Origin: Roseomonas genomospecies 6 | GTDB lineage: Bacteria; Pseudomonadota; Alphaproteobacteria; Azospirillales; Azospirillaceae | DNA length: 64,000 nt | Assembly (NCBI RefSeq): GCF_008365375.1 | Contig: NZ_QOKW01000001.1 | Coordinates: forward strand, 434,001 to 498,000 | Reading direction: 5' to 3' | In this document: in pieces, positions 54,539 through 62,613 of the stretch | How positions within the stretch are numbered: position 1 is the first letter of the stretch | Layout: each line of letters starts with the position of its first letter | The notes under the pieces: generated by a model | Seen by the model: only the letters and a program-made list of their open reading frames with translations | Told to the model about the DNA's origin: nothing | The model's database searches: none | Translations under genes and position numbers: made by a program

Positions 54539-55126
54539 AAAAGATCGGAGCCACGCGGTCGGCGGCGTTCCTTCGATGTGGACGAAGCGGTGGAAACGGC
54601 GATGAGGCTGTTCCACGCCCGCGGTTATGACGCGGTCGGCGTGGCCGAGCTGGGGGCCGAGCTGGGCATCAAGCCGCCGAGCTTCTACGCGGCCTTCGGC
54701 AGCAAGGCCGGGCTGTTCGAACGGGCGCTGCGGCGCTATGCGGCGGGGGACGCCAACGTCTTCGAACGGGCACGGGCGGAGGGCGGCGGCGTGGCCGAGG
54801 TGATCGGCCGCACGCTCGCGCTCGCGGCGGAGCTTTACCCCGGCCAATGTGGAACGGCGGGCTGCCTCGTGCTCGACGGGGCGCGCAACAGCGCCGACCC
54901 GGAGGCGCGGGCCTTGGCCGACGCGCTCAAGCGGGAAGGCCGCAAGGCGATCCGCGACTTCATCGCCTCCGAGGCGCCGGACCGCGCCGACGCGCTGGCC
55001 GATCTGGTGGCGGTCACGATGATGGGGATGTCGGCGGCGGCCCGCGACGGCGCGGAGAGGGCCGCGCTGGAAGCGGTGGCCGCCATGGTGGACCGGGCCT
55101 TCCGCCGGGAGTTTTCGGGCGCCTGA
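54527..55126 (+). CDS. TetR-family transcriptional regulator
   Basis: 199 residues from the GTG at 54527 (AAGGGA 9 bp upstream). RSFDVDEAVETAMRLFHARG, then YDAVGVAELGAELGIKPPSF and YAAFGSKAGLFERALRRYA, form the TetR N-terminal three-helix DNA-binding domain. The remaining helical C-terminal domain is the ligand pocket and dimer interface, with a CGTAGCLVLDGAR segment common in a subset of TetR proteins that may sense electrophiles. It presumably represses itself and the SDR gene. Confidence 0.9.
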   Translation: MTATKRSEPRGRRRSFDVDEAVETAMRLFHARGYDAVGVAELGAELGIKPPSFYAAFGSKAGLFERALRRYAAGDANVFERARAEGGGVAEVIGRTLALAAELYPGQCGTAGCLVLDGARNSADPEARALADALKREGRKAIRDFIASEAPDRADALADLVAVTMMGMSAAARDGAERAALEAVAAMVDRAFRREFSGA

Positions 55127-55545
55127 CGGTTCCTGGCCGCCGCCTTACCTTGCGGTGTCCGGGAGGCGCCGGCCGGAACGCGGATCAGAGATTTGGGCGA
55201 AAAAAAGGCCGAAGCGGTTGCTCCGGCCTTGAGTCTAGGGAGGAAACGCCCCGAGAATGGGCAGGCGGAGAATAGGGGCACTCCTTCCGAACTGGTATTA
55301 CCAATGCGACATAGGTGCGGTGCAGCACCCGCATATGCCGCAATTTCCCTGTAATTTTTTTAGGCCTTTGTGCTTTTCCGGATCATTGCGGCGGGGGGCA
55401 GCCCCTTATCGCGAAACGGGGCGATTTGTCATCCTCGGGACAGCTTCACCGCCGCCGCATGAACGCGCATAATCCCGCGCGGATTTCGCGGTGCGTCCCG
55501 TGGCGGACTTGGCCGCGGCGGGGCGCTGGATGGGGAAATGGCGGC
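55127..55545. other. Intergenic region before the nucleotidase-like gene
   Basis: 419 bp with no convincing gene. It holds a hairpin at 55205-55230 with its T-run on the minus strand, and an AT-rich patch with a T-run (55350-55370, CCTGTAATTTTTTTAGGCC) that may be a promoter or terminator. Open frames extend the nucleotidase-like gene to 55315, but no ribosome-binding site or signal peptide supports them. Confidence 0.4.
55200..55230 (-). terminator. Intrinsic terminator-like hairpin facing the minus strand
   Basis: AAGGCCG (55205-55211) and CGGCCTT (55224-55230) form a 7-bp stem with a 12-base loop. Six to seven T residues follow the stem when read on the minus strand, so it would stop leftward, not rightward, transcription. 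No leftward gene lies immediately to its right. Confidence 0.6.
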
Positions 55546-57066
55546 ATGGGATTCGGCAAGGGCGTCTGGCTGCGCCCGGTTATCGCGCTGGCGCTCGGGG
55601 TTCTGGCTTGCGGAGCCGCGCGGGCGGAGCCCTTCCGCTTCACCATCCTCTACGCCCACAGCACGACGGAGTTGGAGGACGCCCAGGGACGCGGCGGCAT
55701 CGCCCGGCTCGCCACGCTCGTCCGGCAGGAACGCGCGGCGCGCGGCACCGTGCTGGTCCTGCACGGCGGGCAGTCGCTGGCTCCCTCCGTCCTGTCCTTC
55801 TATGACCAGGGGGCGCATGTCATCGACCTGCTGAACGGCGTCGGCATCGACGCCATGGCGGCGCTGAACCGGGAATTCCATCACGGCGACGACCTGCTGA
55901 TGACCCGCGCCTTCGAAGCGAACTTCCCCATCGTCACCACCAACGCGGTGGACCGCCAGACCCGCAAGCCGCTGGACGGGCTGGAGGATCATGCGATGCT
56001 GAACGCCGGGCCGGTGCGTGTCGGCGTGCTGGCCGCCGTGCCCGCCCGGACGGGGGAGATCACCCGCTCGCCGCGGACCGCTTTCCTGCCGCCGGGACCG
56101 GAACTGGCCCGCAAGGCGAAGGAGCTGCGCACCGCGGGCGCCGATCTGGTGGTGGCGCTGACCGGCAATTCCGGCGGCACCCATCGGGACGTGATCGCCT
56201 CCGGCGCCGCCGACATCGTGCTCTACCAGGACCGCGGGCGGGTGGTCGCCGTGGATTACGACGGCAAGACGCTGAACGCGACGGTGGAGCCGCAGGCCGC
56301 CTGGGTCCTGGCCCTGGACGTCAGCGCCGAGAGGGTGACGAAGGACGGAGCCGCGAGCACGGTGTGGAGCAGCGGCGTGCGCGCCATCGACACCGCCGCC
56401 GTTCCGCCCGACGCCACGCTGGACGCGCGGGCCAAGGCGTACCGCGCGCGGCTGGACAGCATGCTGGGCATGCAGGTGGGCCGGTTGGAGACCCCCATCG
56501 ACACCCGGCGCGAAGCGGTGCGCGGCGGCGAGAACGCCTTCGCCAACACCGTCGCCGACTCGCTGCGCGAGGCGATGGAGGCCGATGTCGCGCTGATCAA
56601 CGGCGGCTCCTTCCGCGGCGACCGCGCCTATGCGGCGGGCACGGTGTGGACACGCCGGGACATCCAGACCGAATTTCCCTTCCACGACACCGCCGTCCTG
56701 ATCGAGGTCACCGGCCAGCAATTGCGCGACGCGCTGGAGTTCGGCTTCTCCGGCATCGAGGAGTTGCAGGGCCGTTTCCCGCATCTGTCGAACGCCCGCG
56801 TCGCCGTCGACGCCTCGCGGCCTCCCGGCCAGCGGGTGCTGACGCTGACGGTGGGCGGCAAACCGGTGGAGCCGACCGCCCGCTTCCGGCTGGCGACCGG
56901 CAGCTACCTCGCCAACGGCGGGGACGGCTATGGGATGCTGTCCACCGCTCCGCGGCTGGTGGACGACCGGGACGCCGATTTCGTCTCGACCATCCTGGCC
57001 GGCCGGATCGCCCGCACCGGCGTCTTCGCGCCGCGGCTCGACGGCCGCCTGACGGTCCGGCGGTAA
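55546..57066 (+). CDS. Exported 5'-nucleotidase-like protein with degenerate metallophosphatase domain
   Basis: 506 residues from the ATG at 55546, which opens a signal peptide (VWLRPVIALALGVLACGAAR). Overall layout is that of UshA-type nucleotidases. The C-terminal nucleotide-binding domain is well kept (LINGGSFRGDRAYA, TEFPFHDTAVLIEVTGQQLR and FRLATGSYLANGGDGYGML). The N-terminal metallophosphatase part has lost its ligands: TNDxH is YAHSTTEL, GGD is HGGQS, GNHE is LNREF, and the ligand-bearing THxG and GH segments are altered too. It is therefore unlikely to hydrolyse nucleotides and may be a periplasmic ligand-binding protein. It lies 7 bp upstream of the sensor kinase gene and is very probably co-transcribed with it. 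Confidence 0.8.
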   Translation: MGFGKGVWLRPVIALALGVLACGAARAEPFRFTILYAHSTTELEDAQGRGGIARLATLVRQERAARGTVLVLHGGQSLAPSVLSFYDQGAHVIDLLNGVGIDAMAALNREFHHGDDLLMTRAFEANFPIVTTNAVDRQTRKPLDGLEDHAMLNAGPVRVGVLAAVPARTGEITRSPRTAFLPPGPELARKAKELRTAGADLVVALTGNSGGTHRDVIASGAADIVLYQDRGRVVAVDYDGKTLNATVEPQAAWVLALDVSAERVTKDGAASTVWSSGVRAIDTAAVPPDATLDARAKAYRARLDSMLGMQVGRLETPIDTRREAVRGGENAFANTVADSLREAMEADVALINGGSFRGDRAYAAGTVWTRRDIQTEFPFHDTAVLIEVTGQQLRDALEFGFSGIEELQGRFPHLSNARVAVDASRPPGQRVLTLTVGGKPVEPTARFRLATGSYLANGGDGYGMLSTAPRLVDDRDADFVSTILAGRIARTGVFAPRLDGRLTVRR

Positions 57067-57073
57067 CCGCAAG

Positions 57074-59572
57074 ATGGACGCCACGGCCACGCCGCCTCCC
57101 AACGACCGAACGGACGGTCCCGGCACCACCCCCCTGCCCCGGCGGCATCGCCCGCGCGCCGGCATCGTCCAGCGCATCACCATCGGCCTGACCGTCATGA
57201 CGATGCTGGTCCTGCTGATCGGCGTCGTGTCGCTGTCCTCCTTCCAGCTTTTCCGGGGGGAGGTGTCGGCCCTGTCCACCACCAGCCTGCCGAAGGTCAT
57301 CACCAGCGCGGAACTGCGCGGCTCGCTCCAAAAGCTGGTCGCACGGCTACCCGTCCTGGCGGGGGCGGCGACCACCCCGCAGCGCCGCGCCATCTACGAC
57401 GAACTCATCAGCGAATTGGAATTCCTGAGGAAGCTGGTGGACCGCATGCAGGACCTTCACCGGCAAGGCGAGCGGAGCGGCGAAGGCGACCGAGGCGAAG
57501 GCGACGAGGGACGGCTTCTGGAGCAGGCCCAGTCCACCCTGCTGATCCTGGCGGCGACGGTGGCCGACCTGAACGCGGAGGTCGGGCGGCAGATCGAGGC
57601 GGGCGGGCGTCAGGCGGAGGCGATCCGCGCCCTGGCCCAGCTCGCCGACGCGCTGGAGCGGCTGCCGGGGGCGGAGCCCGGCACCGGGCAGCCCGCGACG
57701 GCCCACGGCGGGGCGGGAACGCTGGGCGCCTGGGCGGTGCGGACGGGCGCCCTGATGGCGCGCGCCGCCGGGGCGATGCAGACGGACCATTTGAACCGGC
57801 TGCGGATGGAGCGGCGCAACGCGGAGCACACGCTTGCCGAACTGGGCCGCATCGCCGCCGCCACGCCCGGACCCGGAGGTTCCGCCATGGAGCGCATCCG
57901 GGCCGACCTCGCCACGATCCTGGTGGCTCCGAACGGGCTGTTCGACAGCTCCGCCGAACGGCTTCAGGCGCGCAACCGCGCCCAGGCGCTGTCCGGCCAG
58001 TCGCGCGTCCTGGTGGAAACGGTGGACCGCTTCACCCTGGCCCTGTTCGACGCCATCCAGGACCAGTCCCTGGACCGCACCGGCGATCTGGCGGCGCTGA
58101 TCCAGGAACGCTCGCGCATGGTGATGGTGCTGGGCGGCGCGTCCATCCTGCTCGCCATCCTGGTCCATCTGTTCTTCCGGCGCTTCCTGACCTCGCGGCT
58201 GGTGGCGCTGAACGGCGCGGTGCTGGCCCGGCTGTCCGGCAGCGACGCCACGGTTCCGGTGGAGGGCAACGACGAGATCACCGACATCGCCGCCTCCATC
58301 CGCTATTTCATCGACGAGATCGACCGGCGGCAGATGGATCTGGCCGACAACGAGCGGCGCTTCCGCGACCTCGTCGAGGGTTCCATCCAAGGCATCATCA
58401 TCCACCGCGACTTCCGGCCGCTCTACGCCAACGACGCCTTTCTCCAGATGCTGGGCGGCAGCTTGGACCGGACGCTCCAGGTGCGTTCGGTGCTCGACTT
58501 CGTCGCGGAGGACAGCCGCCCCCTGGTGGAGGACAATTACCGCCACATCGTCGCCACCGGCCTGCCCAGCGACCGGCGGCGCCTGCGCGCCCGCCGTCTG
58601 GACGGGGCGGAGCGCTGGGTCGAACTGACGAGCCGCCGCATCGACTGGAAGGGGGAAACCGCCGTCCAATCCATCGTCGTGGACGTGACCCGCGAGGTCG
58701 AGGCGGAGGCGGCGCTCCGCCGGTCGCGCGATTCGGCGGAACAGGCTTTGCGCGATCTGAAGGAAACCCAGGCCAACCTGATCCAGGCGGAGAAGATGGC
58801 CTCGCTCGGCCAGCTCGTCGCCGGGGTGGCGCACGAGGTCAACACGCCCATCGGCATCACCATCACCGGCGCCTCGCAGCTTGCCGTCCAGTTCGAGGAT
58901 CTGACCCGGCAGCTCGCCGCCGGTTCCATCAAGAAATCGGAGTTCCAGCGCTTCCTGGCCGACGGCGGGGAGATGGCGCGGCTGATCCTGTCCAACAGCA
59001 CGCGCGCCGCCGATCTGGTGCAGAGCTTCAAGATGGTCGCCGTGGACCAGTCGAGCGACGAGCGCCGCCGGTTCGAACTGAAGACCTACATCGGCGAATT
59101 GCTGCGCAGCCTGCGGCCCGCCTACAAGGAGATGGCCGGGCTCGACATCGGCGTGGAAAGCCCCGAGACCCTGGAGCTGGACGGCTATCCCGGCGCCCTG
59201 TCGCAGATCCTGACCAACCTCATCATCAACGCGGTGACCCACGCCTTCACGCCGCACCATCCGGGCCGGCTGACCATCACCGCGCGCCTGCTGCCGCCGG
59301 AGCAGGTCGAACTGACCGTGGCGGACGACGGGTTGGGCATTCCGTCGGACATCCTGCCGAAAATCTTCGACCCCTTCTTCACCACCCGCCGCGGCAGCGG
59401 GGGCAGCGGGCTGGGGCTCCACATCGTCTACAACCTCGTCACCGGTACCCTGCGCGGCACCATCGCGGTCGAGAGCACTCCCGGAGAAGGAACCCGCTTC
59501 ATCCTGCGCTTTCCGCGGGTCACGCCGACGGCGGCTCCGGTGGGCGGAATCGGAAGGAAGGAGACGGTGTGA
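57074..59572 (+). CDS. Sensor histidine kinase with periplasmic sensor, HAMP and PAS domains
   Basis: 832 residues; CGGCGGTAACCGC precedes the ATG. Membrane helix 1 (about 31-57, IVQRITIGLTVMTMLVLLIG), a roughly 290-residue helical periplasmic region, helix 2 (about 349-369), HAMP, PAS (NERRFRDLVEGSIQGIIIHR), then a coiled-coil leading to the phospho-accepting His in LGQLVAGVAHEVNTPIGITI (about 586). ATP-binding motifs are NLIINAVTHAF, VADDGLGIPSD, FDPFFTTRRGSGGSGLGLHI. No receiver domain. It is the partner of the nucleotidase-like protein encoded upstream and converges on the che operon. Response regulator not identified. Confidence 0.92.
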   Translation: MDATATPPPNDRTDGPGTTPLPRRHRPRAGIVQRITIGLTVMTMLVLLIGVVSLSSFQLFRGEVSALSTTSLPKVITSAELRGSLQKLVARLPVLAGAATTPQRRAIYDELISELEFLRKLVDRMQDLHRQGERSGEGDRGEGDEGRLLEQAQSTLLILAATVADLNAEVGRQIEAGGRQAEAIRALAQLADALERLPGAEPGTGQPATAHGGAGTLGAWAVRTGALMARAAGAMQTDHLNRLRMERRNAEHTLAELGRIAAATPGPGGSAMERIRADLATILVAPNGLFDSSAERLQARNRAQALSGQSRVLVETVDRFTLALFDAIQDQSLDRTGDLAALIQERSRMVMVLGGASILLAILVHLFFRRFLTSRLVALNGAVLARLSGSDATVPVEGNDEITDIAASIRYFIDEIDRRQMDLADNERRFRDLVEGSIQGIIIHRDFRPLYANDAFLQMLGGSLDRTLQVRSVLDFVAEDSRPLVEDNYRHIVATGLPSDRRRLRARRLDGAERWVELTSRRIDWKGETAVQSIVVDVTREVEAEAALRRSRDSAEQALRDLKETQANLIQAEKMASLGQLVAGVAHEVNTPIGITITGASQLAVQFEDLTRQLAAGSIKKSEFQRFLADGGEMARLILSNSTRAADLVQSFKMVAVDQSSDERRRFELKTYIGELLRSLRPAYKEMAGLDIGVESPETLELDGYPGALSQILTNLIINAVTHAFTPHHPGRLTITARLLPPEQVELTVADDGLGIPSDILPKIFDPFFTTRRGSGGSGLGLHIVYNLVTGTLRGTIAVESTPGEGTRFILRFPRVTPTAAPVGGIGRKETV

Positions 59573-59575
59573 TAG

Positions 59576-59610
59576 GGTTGGAAAATGATCGGTTCCATCA
59601 TTTTCCAACC
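59576..59610. terminator. Bidirectional terminator between the sensor kinase and cheR genes
   Basis: GGTTGGAAAATGAT (59576-59589) and ATCATTTTCCAACC (59597-59610) form a perfect 14-bp stem around a 7-base loop. The stem contains AAAA and TTTT runs on both strands, 4 bp after the kinase stop and 11 bp from the cheR stop. It is unusually AT-rich for this genome. Confidence 0.75.
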
Positions 59611-59620
59611 GTAGAACCCG

Positions 59621-60463
59621 TCAGATCGCCGCCCTCAGCCCGGCCGTGGAGAAGCCGCCCAGGCTGTAGAGGCCGCGCTGCCCTTCCACCGGCTTGAACC
59701 GGTCGGTGATGCCCAGCACGGTTTCCGCGCCGCCCAGATAGAGGACGCCGTCCTGCGGCATCTGGCGGGCGATGGCCTCCAGCACCTTGGTCTTGGTCGG
59801 CTGGTCGAAATAGATCAGCACGTTGCGGCAGAACACGATGTCGAACTGCCCCAGTGCGGACAGGTCGCCCAGAAGGTTGTACTCGCGGAACGAGACCATC
59901 TGGCGAAGCTGCTGGCTGATCTGCCACTTGTCGCCCTGCTGTTTGAAATGCTTCACCAGCATCTGGATGGGCAGGCCGCGCTGCACCTCGAACTGGGTGT
60001 AGATGCCGGACTTGGAGCGCTCCACCATTTCCGCGGAAATGTCGGTGCCGACGATCTCGATCCGCCATCCGGCCAGCTTCGCCGATTCCTCGCTCAGCAG
60101 CATGGCGAGCGAGTAGGCCTCCTGCCCCGAGGAGCAGGCCGCCGACCAGATGCGGATGGACCGCTTGGCCGACCGCGCCTCCAGCAATTTCGGCAGGACG
60201 ATCTGCTTGAACTGGTCGAAGGGCTTCTGGTCGCGGAAGAAGGAGGACTCGTTGGTGGTCATCGCCTCCGTGATGTCGCGCAGCAGGGCCTCGTCCTTGC
60301 GCGTCCGCACGGTGGCGGCCAACTCCTCCAGCCCCTTCATGTTCCACTTGCGCGCCACCGGCATCAGCCGGGATTCGAGCAGGTAGGCCTTGTCGCGGGT
60401 CAGGACCAGACCGGAACGCTGCTTGAGCAGCGTGGAGAACATGTCGAAATCTTCGACTCTCAT
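59621..60463 (-). CDS. cheR: Chemotaxis protein methyltransferase CheR
   Basis: 280 residues from the ATG at 60463, which overlaps the cheB stop (ATGA). It methylates receptor glutamates using SAM. YLLESRLMPVARKWNMKGLE is the N-terminal helical domain. SIRIWSAACSSGQEAYSLAM is the SAM-binding motif, and IEIVGTDISAEMVERSKSGI and FDIVFCRNVLIYFD are conserved. Last gene of the operon cheA-cheW-cheY-cheB-cheR, transcribed leftward. Confidence 0.96.
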   Translation of the reverse strand: MRVEDFDMFSTLLKQRSGLVLTRDKAYLLESRLMPVARKWNMKGLEELAATVRTRKDEALLRDITEAMTTNESSFFRDQKPFDQFKQIVLPKLLEARSAKRSIRIWSAACSSGQEAYSLAMLLSEESAKLAGWRIEIVGTDISAEMVERSKSGIYTQFEVQRGLPIQMLVKHFKQQGDKWQISQQLRQMVSFREYNLLGDLSALGQFDIVFCRNVLIYFDQPTKTKVLEAIARQMPQDGVLYLGGAETVLGITDRFKPVEGQRGLYSLGGFSTAGLRAAI

Positions 60464-61644
60464 GCTGCCCTCGACGCGAACTTGCGGATGTAGGGACCGA
60501 TTTCCTTGAGAGGCAGCACCGCGGAGCAGATGCCCGCCTGGGCGACGGCCCCCGGCATGCCCCACACGACGCTGGACGCCTCGTCCTGCGCGATAAGGGT
60601 GCCGCCGGCGTTCACCACCTCGGTGCAGCCCTTCAGCCCGTCCTGGCCCATGCCGGTCAGGATGCAGGCCAGGATCTTGCGTCCGCCGAAGGCGCGGAGG
60701 ATGGACCGCATCATCGGGTCCACCGCCGGACGGCAGAAATTCTCCGGCGGGTCCTTGGTCAGCGAAATCACGTTGGCGCCCGCGCGCTGGGTCACCAGCA
60801 TGTGGAAGTCGCCCGGCGCGATGTAGCAGCGTCCCGACACGATCGGCTCGCCGTCCTTCGCCTCCTGCGCGTTCAGCCCGCACTGGCGGGTGATGTGCTC
60901 GGCCAGGATGGTGGTGAAGGTCGCCGGCATGTGCTGGGTGATGAGGATCGGCTGGGTGACACCGGCCTTAAGATGCGCCAGCACCTCGAAAAGGGCCTGC
61001 GGGCCCCCCGTGGAACTGCCGATGGCGATCACATCCGGCTTGATCTGGCTGGCGGTTCCGACGGCGGGGGCCGGGCGCAGCGTGACCGGAGGCGGCTCCC
61101 GCTTCAGCAGCGCGGACGGCACCGGGGTCAGCGGGCGCAGTTCCCCGCGGGTGCGGGACCCGGCGCGGCGCGCGGCGGCGCCCAGCGCCTTGACCTTCGA
61201 CACCAGTTCGCGCTTGAAGGCGTCCGCCCCGCCGATCTCGCGGGTGGAGGTCGGCTTGGGGATGTAGTCGGCCGCACCCGCGGACAGGCAGCGCATGGAG
61301 ATGTCGGCCCCGCGCAGGGTCAGCGTCGAGGCCATGATGATCTTCACCTGCGGTGCCACGGCCAGCAGCTTCGGAATGGCGGTCAGCCCGTCCATCACCG
61401 GCATCTCGATGTCGAGCACGATGACGTCGAGCGAGTTGCGCTGCAGCGCGTTGACGGCCATCTGTCCGTCACCGACCGAAGCGACCACGCGGATTTCCGC
61501 GTCGCCTTCCAGGGCACGGGTCAGAAGGCCGCGGATAACGGCGGAGTCATCGACCACCATCACCCGCACGGGATCGCCGCCGGCGGTGCCGGCCGGATTG
61601 GCCGCGGGCGCGGCGGGTGGGCTTCTGCCGAAACGATCGGACAT
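60460..61644 (-). CDS. cheB: Chemotaxis protein-glutamate methylesterase CheB
   Basis: 394 residues. The N-terminal receiver has VRVMVVDDSAVIRGLLTRAL and the phospho-acceptor Asp in LDVIVLDIEMPVMDGLTAIP. A roughly 60-residue linker leads to the methylesterase domain, with the catalytic Ser in IAIGSSTGGPQALFEVLAHL, the His in ILITQHMPATFTTILAEHI and the Asp in LTGMGQDGLKGCTEVVNAGG. It removes methyl groups from receptors when phosphorylated by CheA. Overlaps cheR by 4 bp. Confidence 0.96.
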   Translation of the reverse strand: MSDRFGRSPPAAPAANPAGTAGGDPVRVMVVDDSAVIRGLLTRALEGDAEIRVVASVGDGQMAVNALQRNSLDVIVLDIEMPVMDGLTAIPKLLAVAPQVKIIMASTLTLRGADISMRCLSAGAADYIPKPTSTREIGGADAFKRELVSKVKALGAAARRAGSRTRGELRPLTPVPSALLKREPPPVTLRPAPAVGTASQIKPDVIAIGSSTGGPQALFEVLAHLKAGVTQPILITQHMPATFTTILAEHITRQCGLNAQEAKDGEPIVSGRCYIAPGDFHMLVTQRAGANVISLTKDPPENFCRPAVDPMMRSILRAFGGRKILACILTGMGQDGLKGCTEVVNAGGTLIAQDEASSVVWGMPGAVAQAGICSAVLPLKEIGPYIRKFASRAA

Positions 61645-61698
61645 GACGCAATCAGCCTTTCAGGGTCGCAACGGTGCGCGGCGCGGCAGTACCCCGCG

Positions 61699-62064
61699 TC
61701 ACAGCAGACCGACCTGCTGGAACTTGGTCTGGATGATGTCGCTGTCGAACGGCTTCATGATGTACTCGTTCGCCCCGGCGGACAGCGCCTCCTGGATGTG
61801 GGCGAGGTCGTTCTCGGTCGTGCAGAACACCACCTTGGGCACCTCACCCCCACTCATCTTGCGCAGGCGGCGCAGGAACTCGATACCGGTCATGACCGGC
61901 ATGTTCCAGTCCAGCAGGATGGCGTCCGGCATCTTCTGCGCGCAGGCCTCCATGGCCTGCCTTCCGTCCTCCGCCTCCGTGCAGGCGAAGTTCAGCTCTT
62001 CCAGGATCTTCCGCGCGACCTTGCGGACCACGCGGCTGTCGTCGACGACCAGGCAACATTTCAT
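61699..62064 (-). CDS. cheY: Chemotaxis response regulator CheY
   Basis: 121 residues, a single receiver domain. CCLVVDDSRVVRKVARKILE provides the acidic pair, AILLDWNMPVMTGIEFLRRL the phospho-acceptor Asp and FCTTENDLAHIQEALSAGAN the conserved Thr, with the Lys in NEYIMKPFDSDI. It carries the signal from CheA to the flagellar motor or another target. The operon spacing is 54 bp to cheB and 48 bp to cheW. Confidence 0.95.
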   Translation of the reverse strand: MKCCLVVDDSRVVRKVARKILEELNFACTEAEDGRQAMEACAQKMPDAILLDWNMPVMTGIEFLRRLRKMSGGEVPKVVFCTTENDLAHIQEALSAGANEYIMKPFDSDIIQTKFQQVGLL

Positions 62065-62112
62065 GGTGAACGGGCCTCAGGCTTCGCTTTGAACACCGAC
62101 CGGGGATTCGCC

Positions 62113-62613
62113 TCAGGCCGCTTCCATGTTGGTGAAATTCAGCAGTCGCGGCACGTCCAGGACCACCATGAGCTGACCGTTCAGGCGATAGATGCCCGTG
62201 GACACCTCGCGCCAACGCGGGTCGAGGGTGGCCGGGTTGCGCTCGAAGTCGTCGTTGGACAGGCTCAGCACCTCGCCCACCGAATCGACCATCAGGCTGT
62301 ACAGCTCGCCGCGCAGGTCCACCACGATGGACATGCCCGGCTTGTCCTTCGGGCGCGACGACAGGCCCAAGCGCAGCCGCACGTCGATGGCGGTGACGAT
62401 GCGCCCGCGCAGGTTCAGCGAACCGGCGACCTCCGGCGGGGCCAGCGGGATGCGGGTGATCCGCTGGTGCCCCAGCACGTCCTGGACCTGCAGGACCGGG
62501 ATGCCGAACAACTGGTCGGCGATGGTCATGGTCACATAGTCCTGGCTGCCACCGGAAGTGATCTCGTCGCCCTTGGACTTCTTGGTGGTGGCGGGCAGCT
62601 TGGCCTTGCTCAT
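62113..62613 (-). CDS. cheW: Chemotaxis coupling protein CheW
   Basis: 166 residues. DYVTMTIADQLFGIPVLQVQ, then RITRIPLAPPEVAGSLNLRG and RIVTAIDVRLRLGLSSRPK, are the CheW fold that links CheA to receptors. The end LNGQLMVVLDVPRLLNF is also typical. Overlaps the cheA stop by 4 bp (ATGA), implying coupled translation. Confidence 0.95.
   Translation of the reverse strand: MSKAKLPATTKKSKGDEITSGGSQDYVTMTIADQLFGIPVLQVQDVLGHQRITRIPLAPPEVAGSLNLRGRIVTAIDVRLRLGLSSRPKDKPGMSIVVDLRGELYSLMVDSVGEVLSLSNDDFERNPATLDPRWREVSTGIYRLNGQLMVVLDVPRLLNFTNMEAA

Noticed and set aside
55315..55545. N-terminal extension of the nucleotidase-like gene to 55315
   Set aside because: No ribosome-binding site, and it would bury the signal peptide that begins at 55546.
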